A DNA stretch of 33,491 nt from Candidatus Wolfebacteria bacterium (lineage in GTDB: Bacteria > Patescibacteriota > Minisyncoccia > UBA6257 > UBA9933): positions 1-33,491 of the forward strand of contig JANLIR010000006.1 in the NCBI GenBank assembly GCA_024654025.1, given 5' to 3'. The notes beneath the pieces are model-generated. The model saw nothing but the letters and a program-made list of their open reading frames with translations. It ran no database searches and had not been told where the DNA came from. Positions within the stretch are counted from its first letter, which is position 1. Each line of letters begins with the position of its first letter. A program made the translations under genes and the position numbers. Positions 9,646 to 17,335 of the stretch are shown in pieces.

Positions 9646-9670
9646 GCTCAAAAGGTGCGGGGTCAACCCC
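9646..9670. repeat. Right inverted repeat flanking the GIY-YIG gene, with GGGGT-CA-ACCCC palindrome
   Basis: GCTCAAAAGGTGCGGGGTCAACCCC. Confidence 0.8.
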
Positions 9671-9673
9671 CAT

Positions 9674-10702
9674 TTACATTTTTAAATACTTGTAACGGTT
9701 TTCGTTATGCTCATCAAAAGTCGAGCTGAATATCGTTCTCTTTGTTTTTGGATCAGAAAGATAATACCAGTAATTAGAGTAAACGGGATTTACCGCCGCT
9801 TTGATAGCCTCCACGCCAGGATTGCTTATCGGCGCAGGCGGCAAGCCTTTATTTAAATAGGTATTAAAGGGCGAGGGCTTCTTGTAATCTTTGCGAACAA
9901 CATTTGCGCATCCCAAAAACTTTCCCTCGCATTTGAAATAAAATATTGTGGCGTCCACTTGAAGAGGAATATTATTTTTTAATCTCTTTTCAAGGATGCC
10001 GGCGGCGATTTGCCTTTCAGCAATATCGGGTATTTCCTTTTCCAATAAAGAAGCAACAACCAACTTTTCCAATATATCTTTTCGTTCTAAAAAAGTCAAC
10101 CCCTTGGAATCTTTTAAGTCCTTAGTTTTTGCCTGGAAGTTATCTAAAAATTTTTTAACTACTCCATTGACATTGGAATATGCGAAAAATTTATACGTAT
10201 CTGGCATAATAAACCCCTCAAGAGAAACAGCTCCGGCTAAAAAAGTATAGCTTTTCTTAAAGGGCGCGGGGTTAAAATTAGCTAATTCGCCTTTAGAAAT
10301 AACTTTTACCGCGACCAATCTCTCCTCGACTTCTTTCAGGGTCAACCCAGGAAACACCGTAAAGGAGACTTCGTTCGGCTTCGAAGATAATTTATCAAGA
10401 ATTTCCGAAGCCGATTGCGCGTTTGATATATAATGGAGGCCCGGCTGAAGCAAAAACGCGCCACCGGTCAAAAGCCCGTAAAATTCAAATAAAATTTTGG
10501 ACTTGACTAAGCCGGTTGCTTTTAAAACTTCTGCCACTTGATCAATATTGTCCCCTTGCTTAACCCAAAACTCGACAGTTTGCGCGCCAGCGCCGGGAGA
10601 AACCGGCCTTAATGATTGGCGGAAATAAATTCCCGAACCGAAGACCAACAGTAAAAGAAGGATGAGGGCGAAAAACTTTTTTGAAAAAATTTTGTTTTTC
10701 AT
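9674..10702 (-). CDS. mltG: Endolytic murein transglycosylase MltG (YceG-like)
   Basis: N-terminal TM, LQPGLHYIS, LEGFIMPDTYKF, NIPLQVDATIFY, FNTYLNKGLPPAPISNPGVEAIKAAVNP. Confidence 0.93.
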   Translation of the reverse strand: MKNKIFSKKFFALILLLLLVFGSGIYFRQSLRPVSPGAGAQTVEFWVKQGDNIDQVAEVLKATGLVKSKILFEFYGLLTGGAFLLQPGLHYISNAQSASEILDKLSSKPNEVSFTVFPGLTLKEVEERLVAVKVISKGELANFNPAPFKKSYTFLAGAVSLEGFIMPDTYKFFAYSNVNGVVKKFLDNFQAKTKDLKDSKGLTFLERKDILEKLVVASLLEKEIPDIAERQIAAGILEKRLKNNIPLQVDATIFYFKCEGKFLGCANVVRKDYKKPSPFNTYLNKGLPPAPISNPGVEAIKAAVNPVYSNYWYYLSDPKTKRTIFSSTFDEHNENRYKYLKM

Positions 10703-10709
10703 TCATTTT

Positions 10710-11783
10710 TCATGCTCTTCTAATTTTAACAGCCTGTACAAAACCGATTAAAATAAAATCCGTTATTATGTGCGACCCCCCGTAACTTAGAAACGGAAAA
10801 GGCACTCCTATAACAGGAGTCAAAGCGATATTTGAACCTATATTAAACAAAAAATTCGCTAAAAACAATATTGCCGACCCCAAACAAAGAAATTTTCCGA
10901 AATTATTATCGGCATCCAACCCGATTTTAACAATGTGTAAAATCATCAGCAGAAAAGCGGCGAAAATCAAAAAAGCGGAAATAAGTCCCCACTCTTCCAC
11001 TATGGCGGCGAAAATAAAATCAGTTTGCGCTTCAGGTAAAAATCCGAGCTGAGCCTGCGAACCTTGTTTAAAACCCTTGCCAAAAAATCCGGCCGAACCT
11101 ATGGCTATTTTCGACTGAATTACATTGTAATTTATCCCCAGCGCGTCTCTCTGTGAAAAAAACAAGCCCGTAATTCTTTCTTTTTGATAATCTTTTAAAG
11201 CAAAACTCCACATTAGCCCCGCGACCACTAAAAGAGTAACAATAATTATCGCCAAATGCTTATATCTTATCCCCGACACTAAAACAAACCCAAACCATAT
11301 GGAAAAAACCAATAAAGCTGAACCGAAATCCGGCTGCGCCATAATAAAAGCGGCGGGAAGCAAAAAAAGCGCAAACGAATAAATTAAATTAGAAACAAGC
11401 GCGATGCCTTTGTGCCGTTTGCTGAAAAAATTCGCTAAAAATATTATAAGAGCTATTTTAACGAATTCCGAAGGTTGTAGCTGAAAAGACCCCAGAGGAA
11501 TCCAACTTCTAGCTCCTCTTATTTTCGGCGCCAAAAACAACGTAAGAGCCAGGAGCGAAACGGTAAAAAGATAAAACCCCCAAACCACTCCTTTATAGTT
11601 TACAAGAGATCGCCAATCAATTTGGGTTATTAAAAAAGCGGTGGAAATTCCGATTATTATCCAGAGCAGTTGTTTATAAAAAAGCCCGGGCTTTGTGCTG
11701 AACAAACTTAACAAGCTCAAAAAAGACAAAAACAAAACCGCGCCGTTAAGTTTCCAATCAAAATTTTTTATAAAAAAAGACAT
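10710..11783 (-). CDS. rodA: RodA/FtsW/SpoVE (SEDS) glycosyltransferase, RodA-like
   Basis: Multi-TM SEDS protein; GSFQLQPSEFVKIALIIFLA, QPDFGSALLV, FIFAAIVEEWGLI, FPFLSYGGSHI. Confidence 0.88.
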   Translation of the reverse strand: MSFFIKNFDWKLNGAVLFLSFLSLLSLFSTKPGLFYKQLLWIIIGISTAFLITQIDWRSLVNYKGVVWGFYLFTVSLLALTLFLAPKIRGARSWIPLGSFQLQPSEFVKIALIIFLANFFSKRHKGIALVSNLIYSFALFLLPAAFIMAQPDFGSALLVFSIWFGFVLVSGIRYKHLAIIIVTLLVVAGLMWSFALKDYQKERITGLFFSQRDALGINYNVIQSKIAIGSAGFFGKGFKQGSQAQLGFLPEAQTDFIFAAIVEEWGLISAFLIFAAFLLMILHIVKIGLDADNNFGKFLCLGSAILFLANFLFNIGSNIALTPVIGVPFPFLSYGGSHIITDFILIGFVQAVKIRRA

Positions 11784-11796
11784 TTGTAATTTTATC

Positions 11797-12849
11797 TTAT
11801 AAATTCAAGTTCGCTTGGGCTTTTAACGCCATTTTCTTATTTTTTAAAAAACTTATATATCCGGCCGCGGCAATAATAGCCGCGTTGTCAGTGCAAAATT
11901 TAGGCGAAGGAATAAATAAATTTAATTTCAAATTTTCTTTTTTTATCTTTTTTTTGAACGCTTTCTGAAGCGACCTATTGGCGGCAACTCCTCCTCCTAT
12001 TATAAGCGATTTGGCTTTAATTTCTTTAACCGCTCTCAATGTTTTTATGGTTAAAACATCAAACACCGCCTGTTGGAAGCTAGCGGCAATATCGGCTTTG
12101 GATATTTTTTCCGGCTTTTTTGAGAGTTTGTATTTTTTTACAAATTCTTCATTTTTATTTTCCCTGAAAAAATATAGCACGGAAGTTTTAAGCCCGGAAA
12201 AACTGAAATCATAATTTTTCTGATGGATCATCGGCCTTGGAAATTGAATCGTATTCGGGTCTCCATCTTTTGCCAATTTTTCTATTTCGGGACCTCCGGG
12301 ATAAGGCAAATTTAATAATCTGGCGGTTTTGTCGTAGCATTCCCCCACTGCGTCATCAACGGTTTCTCCTATTTTTTTCCAACTCGCCATATTTTTAACA
12401 TTCAACAAAATCGTGTGTCCTCCGCTAATTATCAGGGCGATGGCGGGAAAGTCTAAATTTTTATTACCTTCAAGTTTAGGCGAATACAAATGTCCCTCTA
12501 GATGATTTACTCCAAGAATTTTAATTTTTAGTTTCTTATGTAGCTCTTTTGCAAAATTGATGCCGGTCCATAAAGCCGGTTCAAGCCCGGGCCCGACGGT
12601 TACGGCTATCAAGTCAGGGTTTAGTGAATAACCACTAGCCACTAGTTTTTTAAAAAGAATCGGTAAGTTTTTCAAATGCTCGCGCTTGGCAAGATTAGGA
12701 ACTACCCCACCAAATGGCCGGTGGATTTTAATCTGGCTGGCTACTAAATTTTTTTCAATTTTAAAACGCGGCTGTTTAACGCCGCCTTTTGCGTCAACTA
12801 AAGCAATAGCTGTTTCATCGCAACTTGTTTCAATAGCGAGAATTTTCAT
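11797..12849 (-). CDS. tsaD: tRNA N6-adenosine threonylcarbamoyltransferase
   Basis: MKILAIETSCDETAIALVD, HLEGHLYSP, ISGGHT, PYPGGPEIEKLA; start placed at MKILAIE. Confidence 0.96.
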   Translation of the reverse strand: MKILAIETSCDETAIALVDAKGGVKQPRFKIEKNLVASQIKIHRPFGGVVPNLAKREHLKNLPILFKKLVASGYSLNPDLIAVTVGPGLEPALWTGINFAKELHKKLKIKILGVNHLEGHLYSPKLEGNKNLDFPAIALIISGGHTILLNVKNMASWKKIGETVDDAVGECYDKTARLLNLPYPGGPEIEKLAKDGDPNTIQFPRPMIHQKNYDFSFSGLKTSVLYFFRENKNEEFVKKYKLSKKPEKISKADIAASFQQAVFDVLTIKTLRAVKEIKAKSLIIGGGVAANRSLQKAFKKKIKKENLKLNLFIPSPKFCTDNAAIIAAAGYISFLKNKKMALKAQANLNL

Positions 12850-12883
12850 AATAAAATTACTACTAACCACCGACTACATACTA

Positions 12884-13474
12884 CTAACTCTTGTTGGCAA
12901 TTTCTAATATGGAATTGAGTGCGGAGGGTAATTCTTTAATTCCGGCGTCGTCGCTAAAATGTCCTTTGCCGTGCTCTAAAATAATTTCAGATCCTAATTT
13001 CTCTTTATAGGTTTTTGAGTTTTCTTCAAACGGCACGTACTCGTCATCGTCTGAAAATATCGCGACGAATTTTCTTCCAATCTTTTTAACTTTTTCGTAA
13101 TCTATCGAAGCAACTAACCATTTCCGAACAATTTCTTTTTCCTCCTCGGTTCTCATAGCCATTGGAGTCAAACTTACCCAGCCAGCGACAAAAACAACGC
13201 CACCCGCTTTTTCGTTGTCTCCCAGCTCGTCCAAATACTTTATTATTGTTCTGCAGCCCATACTATGACCAATAAAATACGTATTTTCATCGCATTTCCC
13301 TACTAAATTTTTTAAAAATAAAACCCAAGCCTCTATTTTGGGATTGCTGCTGTCTGGCATTGCGGGAACAAAAACCTCGAATCCTCTTTTTTCTAATTCA
13401 TTTTTGATCCACGGAAACCAGGCATTTTCAGGATACTCCTCCCATCCATGAATTATAAAAACTCGTTTTTGCAT
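12884..13474 (-). CDS. Alpha/beta hydrolase, RBBP9/YdeN-like serine hydrolase
   Basis: MQKRVFIIHGWEEYPENAWFPW and nucleophile elbow GHSMGC; start moved to 13474 because the longer ORF runs into tRNA-Glu. Confidence 0.85.
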   Translation of the reverse strand: MQKRVFIIHGWEEYPENAWFPWIKNELEKRGFEVFVPAMPDSSNPKIEAWVLFLKNLVGKCDENTYFIGHSMGCRTIIKYLDELGDNEKAGGVVFVAGWVSLTPMAMRTEEEKEIVRKWLVASIDYEKVKKIGRKFVAIFSDDDEYVPFEENSKTYKEKLGSEIILEHGKGHFSDDAGIKELPSALNSILEIANKS

Positions 13475-13476
13475 TG

Positions 13477-13548
13477 TGACCCCACGGAGAATCGAACTCC
13501 GATTTTCAGGATGAAAACCTGATGTCCTAACCATTAGACGATGGGGCC
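13477..13548 (-). tRNA. tRNA-Glu (anticodon TTC)
   Basis: Reverse complement GGCCCCATCGTCTAATGGTTAGGACATCAGGTTTTCATCCTGAAAATCGGAGTTCGATTCTCCGTGGGGTCA folds as a cloverleaf with loop TTTTCAT. Confidence 0.95.
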
Positions 13549-13633
13549 GTTGAATTAACTATTAACAACTACAAACATATTATATGCATTAATTTTATTT
13601 GAATTCAAGGGATTTTTAAACTAATATTATTCT

Positions 13634-15145
13634 ATGTCCCAAATGCGGCTTTACGAATTTATCCCTGGATTTTTGTCCTGGATTACTATAATTTTAATGT
13701 TTTTGCTGTCATGGCTATTTCCCGCAGGAGTGGCTATTTTTATTATTCTTTTTGACATTTATTGGCTGCTCAAAACAATTTATCTTTCTCTTCATTTACG
13801 CTCCACATTTGTAAGAATGAAAAAAAATCTGAAAATAAATTGGTTAGCAAAATTGACCCACAACCTACAACCCACAACCTACAACTGGAAAGATATTTAT
13901 CATTTGATAATTCTCCCGATGTACAACGAGCCCTATGAAATAGTCAAAGAAAGTTTTGACGCGCTCATCAACACAAATTATCCTAAAGATAAATTCATTA
14001 TTGTTTTAGCCACAGAACAACGGGCTGGACAGATAATTCAAGAAACCGCCAAGAAAATAGAAGAAAATTTCGGAAATAAATTTTTTAAATTTTTAATCAC
14101 TACCCACCCCGCCGACTTACCTAATGAAATCCCGGGCAAAGGATCAAACGAAACTTGGGCCGGAAAACAAGCTAAAATTTTAATCGACCAGCTAAAAATC
14201 TCTTATGAAAATATTTTGGTTTCTGTTTTCGACGTAGACACGCAAGTGCCCCTCGATTATTTCGGCATTTTAACTTACACATTTTTAACCGCAAAAAATC
14301 CGCAACGATCAAGTTTTCAACCGATTTCGCTTTTTACCAATAATATTTTTCAAGCGCCGGCTTTGGCGCGAGTTATCGCTTTTTCCTCGACTTTCTGGCA
14401 TATGATCCAGCAATCGAGGCCTGAACGCCTGACTACTTTTTCGTCGCACTCAATGCCTTTTAAGGCGATTGTGGAAATAGGCTTCTGGCAAACCGATATT
14501 GTTTCCGAGGACTCAAGAATTTTCTGGCAATGCTATATCCACTACAACGGAGATTGGCGGGTAGTGCCTTTGGACTATCCTGTTTCTATGGATGCTAATG
14601 TGGCGCCGACTTTCTGGCAAACAATGATAAATCAATACAAACAACAGCGCCGCTGGGGCTGGGGTTGTGAAAATATCCCCTATTTACTAGACGGTTTTAA
14701 AAAAAATAAGAAAATTTCTTGGACAAAAAAACTTTACTGGAAATTCAATTATATAGAAGGCTTCCATTCGTGGGCAACAAATTCTTTGATAATTTTCGCG
14801 CTCGGCTGGCTACCGATAATTTTGGGAGGGCCGGATTTCAAATTTTCCATCCTTTCATACAATCTTCCTTTCGTGACAAAAACAATTATGAACTTAGCAA
14901 TGATCGGAATTATAACTTCGGCGGTTTTAGGAGTTGTCTTGCTTCCTCCAAAACCGAAGTGGTTTAAAAAACGGCATTATTTTTTGTATTTTATACAATG
15001 GATTTTAATGCCTTTCACTTTGATAATTTTTGGGGCATTTCCGGCAATAGAATCGCAAACACGATTAATGCTTGGCGGAAAATTTAAATTAGGATTTTGG
15101 GTAACGCCGAAACACCGCAACGCGGCGCAACAAACCAACTTATAA
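13634..15145 (+). CDS. Glycosyltransferase family 2-like multi-TM membrane protein
   Basis: N-terminal TMs, PMYNEPYEIVKESFDALINTNYP, FDVDTQV, QQRRWGWG, C-terminal TMs. Confidence 0.8.
   Translation: MSQMRLYEFIPGFLSWITIILMFLLSWLFPAGVAIFIILFDIYWLLKTIYLSLHLRSTFVRMKKNLKINWLAKLTHNLQPTTYNWKDIYHLIILPMYNEPYEIVKESFDALINTNYPKDKFIIVLATEQRAGQIIQETAKKIEENFGNKFFKFLITTHPADLPNEIPGKGSNETWAGKQAKILIDQLKISYENILVSVFDVDTQVPLDYFGILTYTFLTAKNPQRSSFQPISLFTNNIFQAPALARVIAFSSTFWHMIQQSRPERLTTFSSHSMPFKAIVEIGFWQTDIVSEDSRIFWQCYIHYNGDWRVVPLDYPVSMDANVAPTFWQTMINQYKQQRRWGWGCENIPYLLDGFKKNKKISWTKKLYWKFNYIEGFHSWATNSLIIFALGWLPIILGGPDFKFSILSYNLPFVTKTIMNLAMIGIITSAVLGVVLLPPKPKWFKKRHYFLYFIQWILMPFTLIIFGAFPAIESQTRLMLGGKFKLGFWVTPKHRNAAQQTNL
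13857..13884. repeat. Tandem duplicated 14-mer (CCCACAACCTACAA x2) inside the glycosyltransferase ORF
   Basis: Two exact head-to-tail copies, encoding part of LTHNLQPTTYN. Confidence 0.85.
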
Positions 15146-15260
15146 CCGACAACTAACGACTAAAAATTCTTTATTCTAATGTTCTTGAGAATTTGAGAAT
15201 AAACCGAGACTTTTAATTTGCCATATTTGCACAAATTCGCCATATTCGCGATTACTCCAA

Positions 15261-15300
15261 TAAAAAAGCCGGGTACCACAACAAGTTGAGATACCGGGCT
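15261..15300 (-). terminator. Rho-independent terminator for the small gene pair
   Basis: Minus-strand AGCCCGGTA...TACCCGGCT (one mismatch) followed by TTTTTT. Confidence 0.6.
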
Positions 15301-15349
15301 CACCGTTTAGAGCTTACGCTCAAGGCACGGTCGGGCCTTGTGAATTCAG

Positions 15350-15514
15350 TCACGAAAGACTGTCGATCAAGAAACGTCCAGGGTTGTCGATCACATTCGG
15401 TTTTGACTTTTTATCCCTTTTCTCTTTCTCTTTTTCGCAATAGTCTTTTGCATCAGGGTTGCTAGAGAATTTAATCCCCCTCTTCTCCGCAATTCCGCCT
15501 TTTCTTGGCAACAT
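15350..15514 (-). CDS. Small hypothetical protein (54 aa), absent from the supplied ORF track
   Basis: Minus-strand ATG preceded by GGAAAGGAGGATCAC; translates as MLPRKGGIAEKRGIKFSSNPDAKDYCEKEKEKRDKKSKPNVIDNPGRFLIDSLS. Confidence 0.6.
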   Translation of the reverse strand: MLPRKGGIAEKRGIKFSSNPDAKDYCEKEKEKRDKKSKPNVIDNPGRFLIDSLS

Positions 15515-15529
15515 GTGATCCTCCTTTCC

Positions 15530-15850
15530 TCATACCCAAGCATCATTGGGATATTTTTTCTTGAATTCGGCTTCCTTTTCTTTGTCTCTCTTATCAGCCA
15601 ATTCGCACGTTTCACTAAACGAAAGGTTCAGCACCGCACACATCTTTTTCAATTGAGTTATTATATCTGCGATTTCGGTTTGAGCATACGCTCTGTAGCC
15701 GTTAAAATGGTTTGCCGAGTTATGCGGTTTCCGCGTATGAAGCCGGATAATATGAAAAAACGTGTCGGATAACTTTGTTAATTGCCGAGTGGCCATCATA
15801 TAACAAACCACCAGTCTCTCGTGGATATCGGTAACAATCATTTTCGGCAT
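15530..15850 (-). CDS. Hypothetical helical protein (106 aa), possibly related to MazG-like NTP pyrophosphohydrolases
   Basis: SD-like GGGGG upstream; EIADIITQLKKMCAVLNLSFSETCELADKRDKEKEAEFKKKYP resembles MazG-like C-terminal helices (weak). Confidence 0.55.
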   Translation of the reverse strand: MPKMIVTDIHERLVVCYMMATRQLTKLSDTFFHIIRLHTRKPHNSANHFNGYRAYAQTEIADIITQLKKMCAVLNLSFSETCELADKRDKEKEAEFKKKYPNDAWV

Positions 15851-15898
15851 AAAATACCCCCTATAGAAAGATTTTTATTTTTACAAGTTTCTGAACCA

Positions 15899-15927
15899 AA
15901 ACTAAAACATTACCGAGTCCTTGTCAA
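15899..15927 (-). promoter_or_regulatory. Sigma70-type promoter for the 106-aa/54-aa gene pair
   Basis: Minus-strand TTGACA (15922-15927), 17-nt spacer, TAGTTT (15899-15904). Confidence 0.5.
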
Positions 15928-15928
15928 A

Positions 15929-17203
15929 TTACTTCACAACGGCAAACCTGTAGTCCTTTTTACCTCTTTTTATTACCAAATACCTTCCGAATAAAAGATT
16001 CTTTTTATTTATTGCGAAGCTTGCGCTTATTGTTTTTTCTCCGTTTATTTCAATCGCCCGGTTTAAGATATCCTCGCGGGCTTGGCGCTTGGAATCAACA
16101 ACCTTTGCCAAAACAAGCAAATCAACGACATTTAAAGAATCAAATTTTTCCAGCTTTACGACTTCGGTATTTAATAAAACTTCTTCCAATTCTTTCTGAT
16201 TTAATTTTTTGACATCTCCGTAAAAAAGAACTTCGGAAATTTTTTGCGCCCTCTTGTAAGCGCTCTCGCCATGAACAAATGTGGTTATTTCTTTCGCCAG
16301 CGTTTTTTGAGCTTCCCTGTTTTGAGGGGCTTTTGAAAATTCTTTTTCAATTTCTTTTATTTTTTCCAACGGCAAAAAAGTAAAGTATTTCAGAAATTTA
16401 ACAGCGTCTTTGTCGTCAATATTCATCCAAAATTGGTAAAACGCGTAGGGGGAAGTCAATTTAGAATTCAACCAAATAGTTCCGAGATCTGATTTCCCTA
16501 TTTTAACTCCGTCAGAAGTAGTAATCAGCGGAGCCGTAAAACCATAAACCTCTTCGCTGGAATTTTTTCTGACTAATTCTATGCCGGCGGTAATATTCCC
16601 CCACTGGTCAGAACCGCCGACTTGCAAACGACAATCAAATTTTTTATGCAAATTTAAAAAATCATACGCCTGAAGAATCATATAGCTGAACTCCGTGTAC
16701 GAAATCCCCGCTTCTAAACGATTTTTTACAGCCTCTTTGGCAAGCATTTCGTTTACTGAAAACCTCTTGCCGATGTCGCGCAAAAATTCTATCAAAGAAA
16801 TTTTCGAAAACCAGTCGAGGTTATTAACAAATTTTATTTTTTTTCCGCCAGAGGCGGATCCGCCTTTGGAGGAGATGTCAAAAAAAATAGTAAGCTGTTT
16901 TTTTATCGCGGCGGTGGATTCTTTTACGTCTTTTTCGCTTCTTAAAACTCTCTCTTGAGATTTTCCGCTGGGATCGCCCACCATTCCCGTCGCTCCTCCA
17001 ACTAAAGCAATGGGCTTTAAACCGGCCTTTTCCAAACGCTTCATTAAAGTAATGATCAATAAATTTCCGATTGTTAAACTTGCGGCAGACGGATCAAAAC
17101 CCGCGTAAAAATACCCTTTTTTATCAAAATATTTTTTTACCGCTTCCTCGTTAGAAACTTGATAAATAAGCCCTCGTTCTTTTAATTCGTCGTATAAATT
17201 CAT
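15929..17203 (-). CDS. tyrS: Tyrosyl-tRNA synthetase
   Basis: YAGFDPSAASLTIGNLL, GGATGMVGDPSGKSQER, QVGGSDQWGNITAG, KIGKSDLGTIWL; start set at MNLYDEL because the longer ORF overlaps tRNA-Pro. Confidence 0.96.
   Translation of the reverse strand: MNLYDELKERGLIYQVSNEEAVKKYFDKKGYFYAGFDPSAASLTIGNLLIITLMKRLEKAGLKPIALVGGATGMVGDPSGKSQERVLRSEKDVKESTAAIKKQLTIFFDISSKGGSASGGKKIKFVNNLDWFSKISLIEFLRDIGKRFSVNEMLAKEAVKNRLEAGISYTEFSYMILQAYDFLNLHKKFDCRLQVGGSDQWGNITAGIELVRKNSSEEVYGFTAPLITTSDGVKIGKSDLGTIWLNSKLTSPYAFYQFWMNIDDKDAVKFLKYFTFLPLEKIKEIEKEFSKAPQNREAQKTLAKEITTFVHGESAYKRAQKISEVLFYGDVKKLNQKELEEVLLNTEVVKLEKFDSLNVVDLLVLAKVVDSKRQAREDILNRAIEINGEKTISASFAINKKNLLFGRYLVIKRGKKDYRFAVVK
16844..16873. repeat. 30-bp twin-hairpin element in frame inside tyrS (encodes SSKGGSASGG)
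   Basis: TCCGCC-AGA-GGCGGA followed by TCCGCC-TTT-GGAGGA. Confidence 0.8.
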
Positions 17204-17207
17204 ATTT

Positions 17208-17281
17208 TGGTCGGGCTGCTGGGAATCGAACCCAGTCTTTACGCACCCGAAGCGCACGTACTACCGGTATACTACAGCCCG
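17208..17281 (-). tRNA. tRNA-Pro (anticodon CGG), CCA encoded
   Basis: Reverse complement CGGGCTGTAGTATACCGGTAGTACGTGCGCTTCGGGTGCGTAAAGACTGGGTTCGATTCCCAGCAGCCCGACCA. Confidence 0.93.
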
Positions 17282-17335
17282 CTAAAATAGCTTAATTGAT
17301 TTTTAGAAATAAAAAAAGGGGAGGTTTTCTGGCTC

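Noticed and set aside
12884-13534. N-terminal extension of the hydrolase ORF
   Set aside because: The extension reads through tRNA-Glu; MQKRVFIIHGW at 13474 is the family-consistent start.
15391-15615. 74-aa minus-strand ORF in the track
   Set aside because: Basic, low-complexity sequence overlapping the 106-aa ORF in another frame; the 15350..15514 ORF with a strong SD explains the region better.
17204-17257. N-terminal extension of tyrS
   Set aside because: It translates tRNA-Pro sequence; MNLYDEL is the plausible start.
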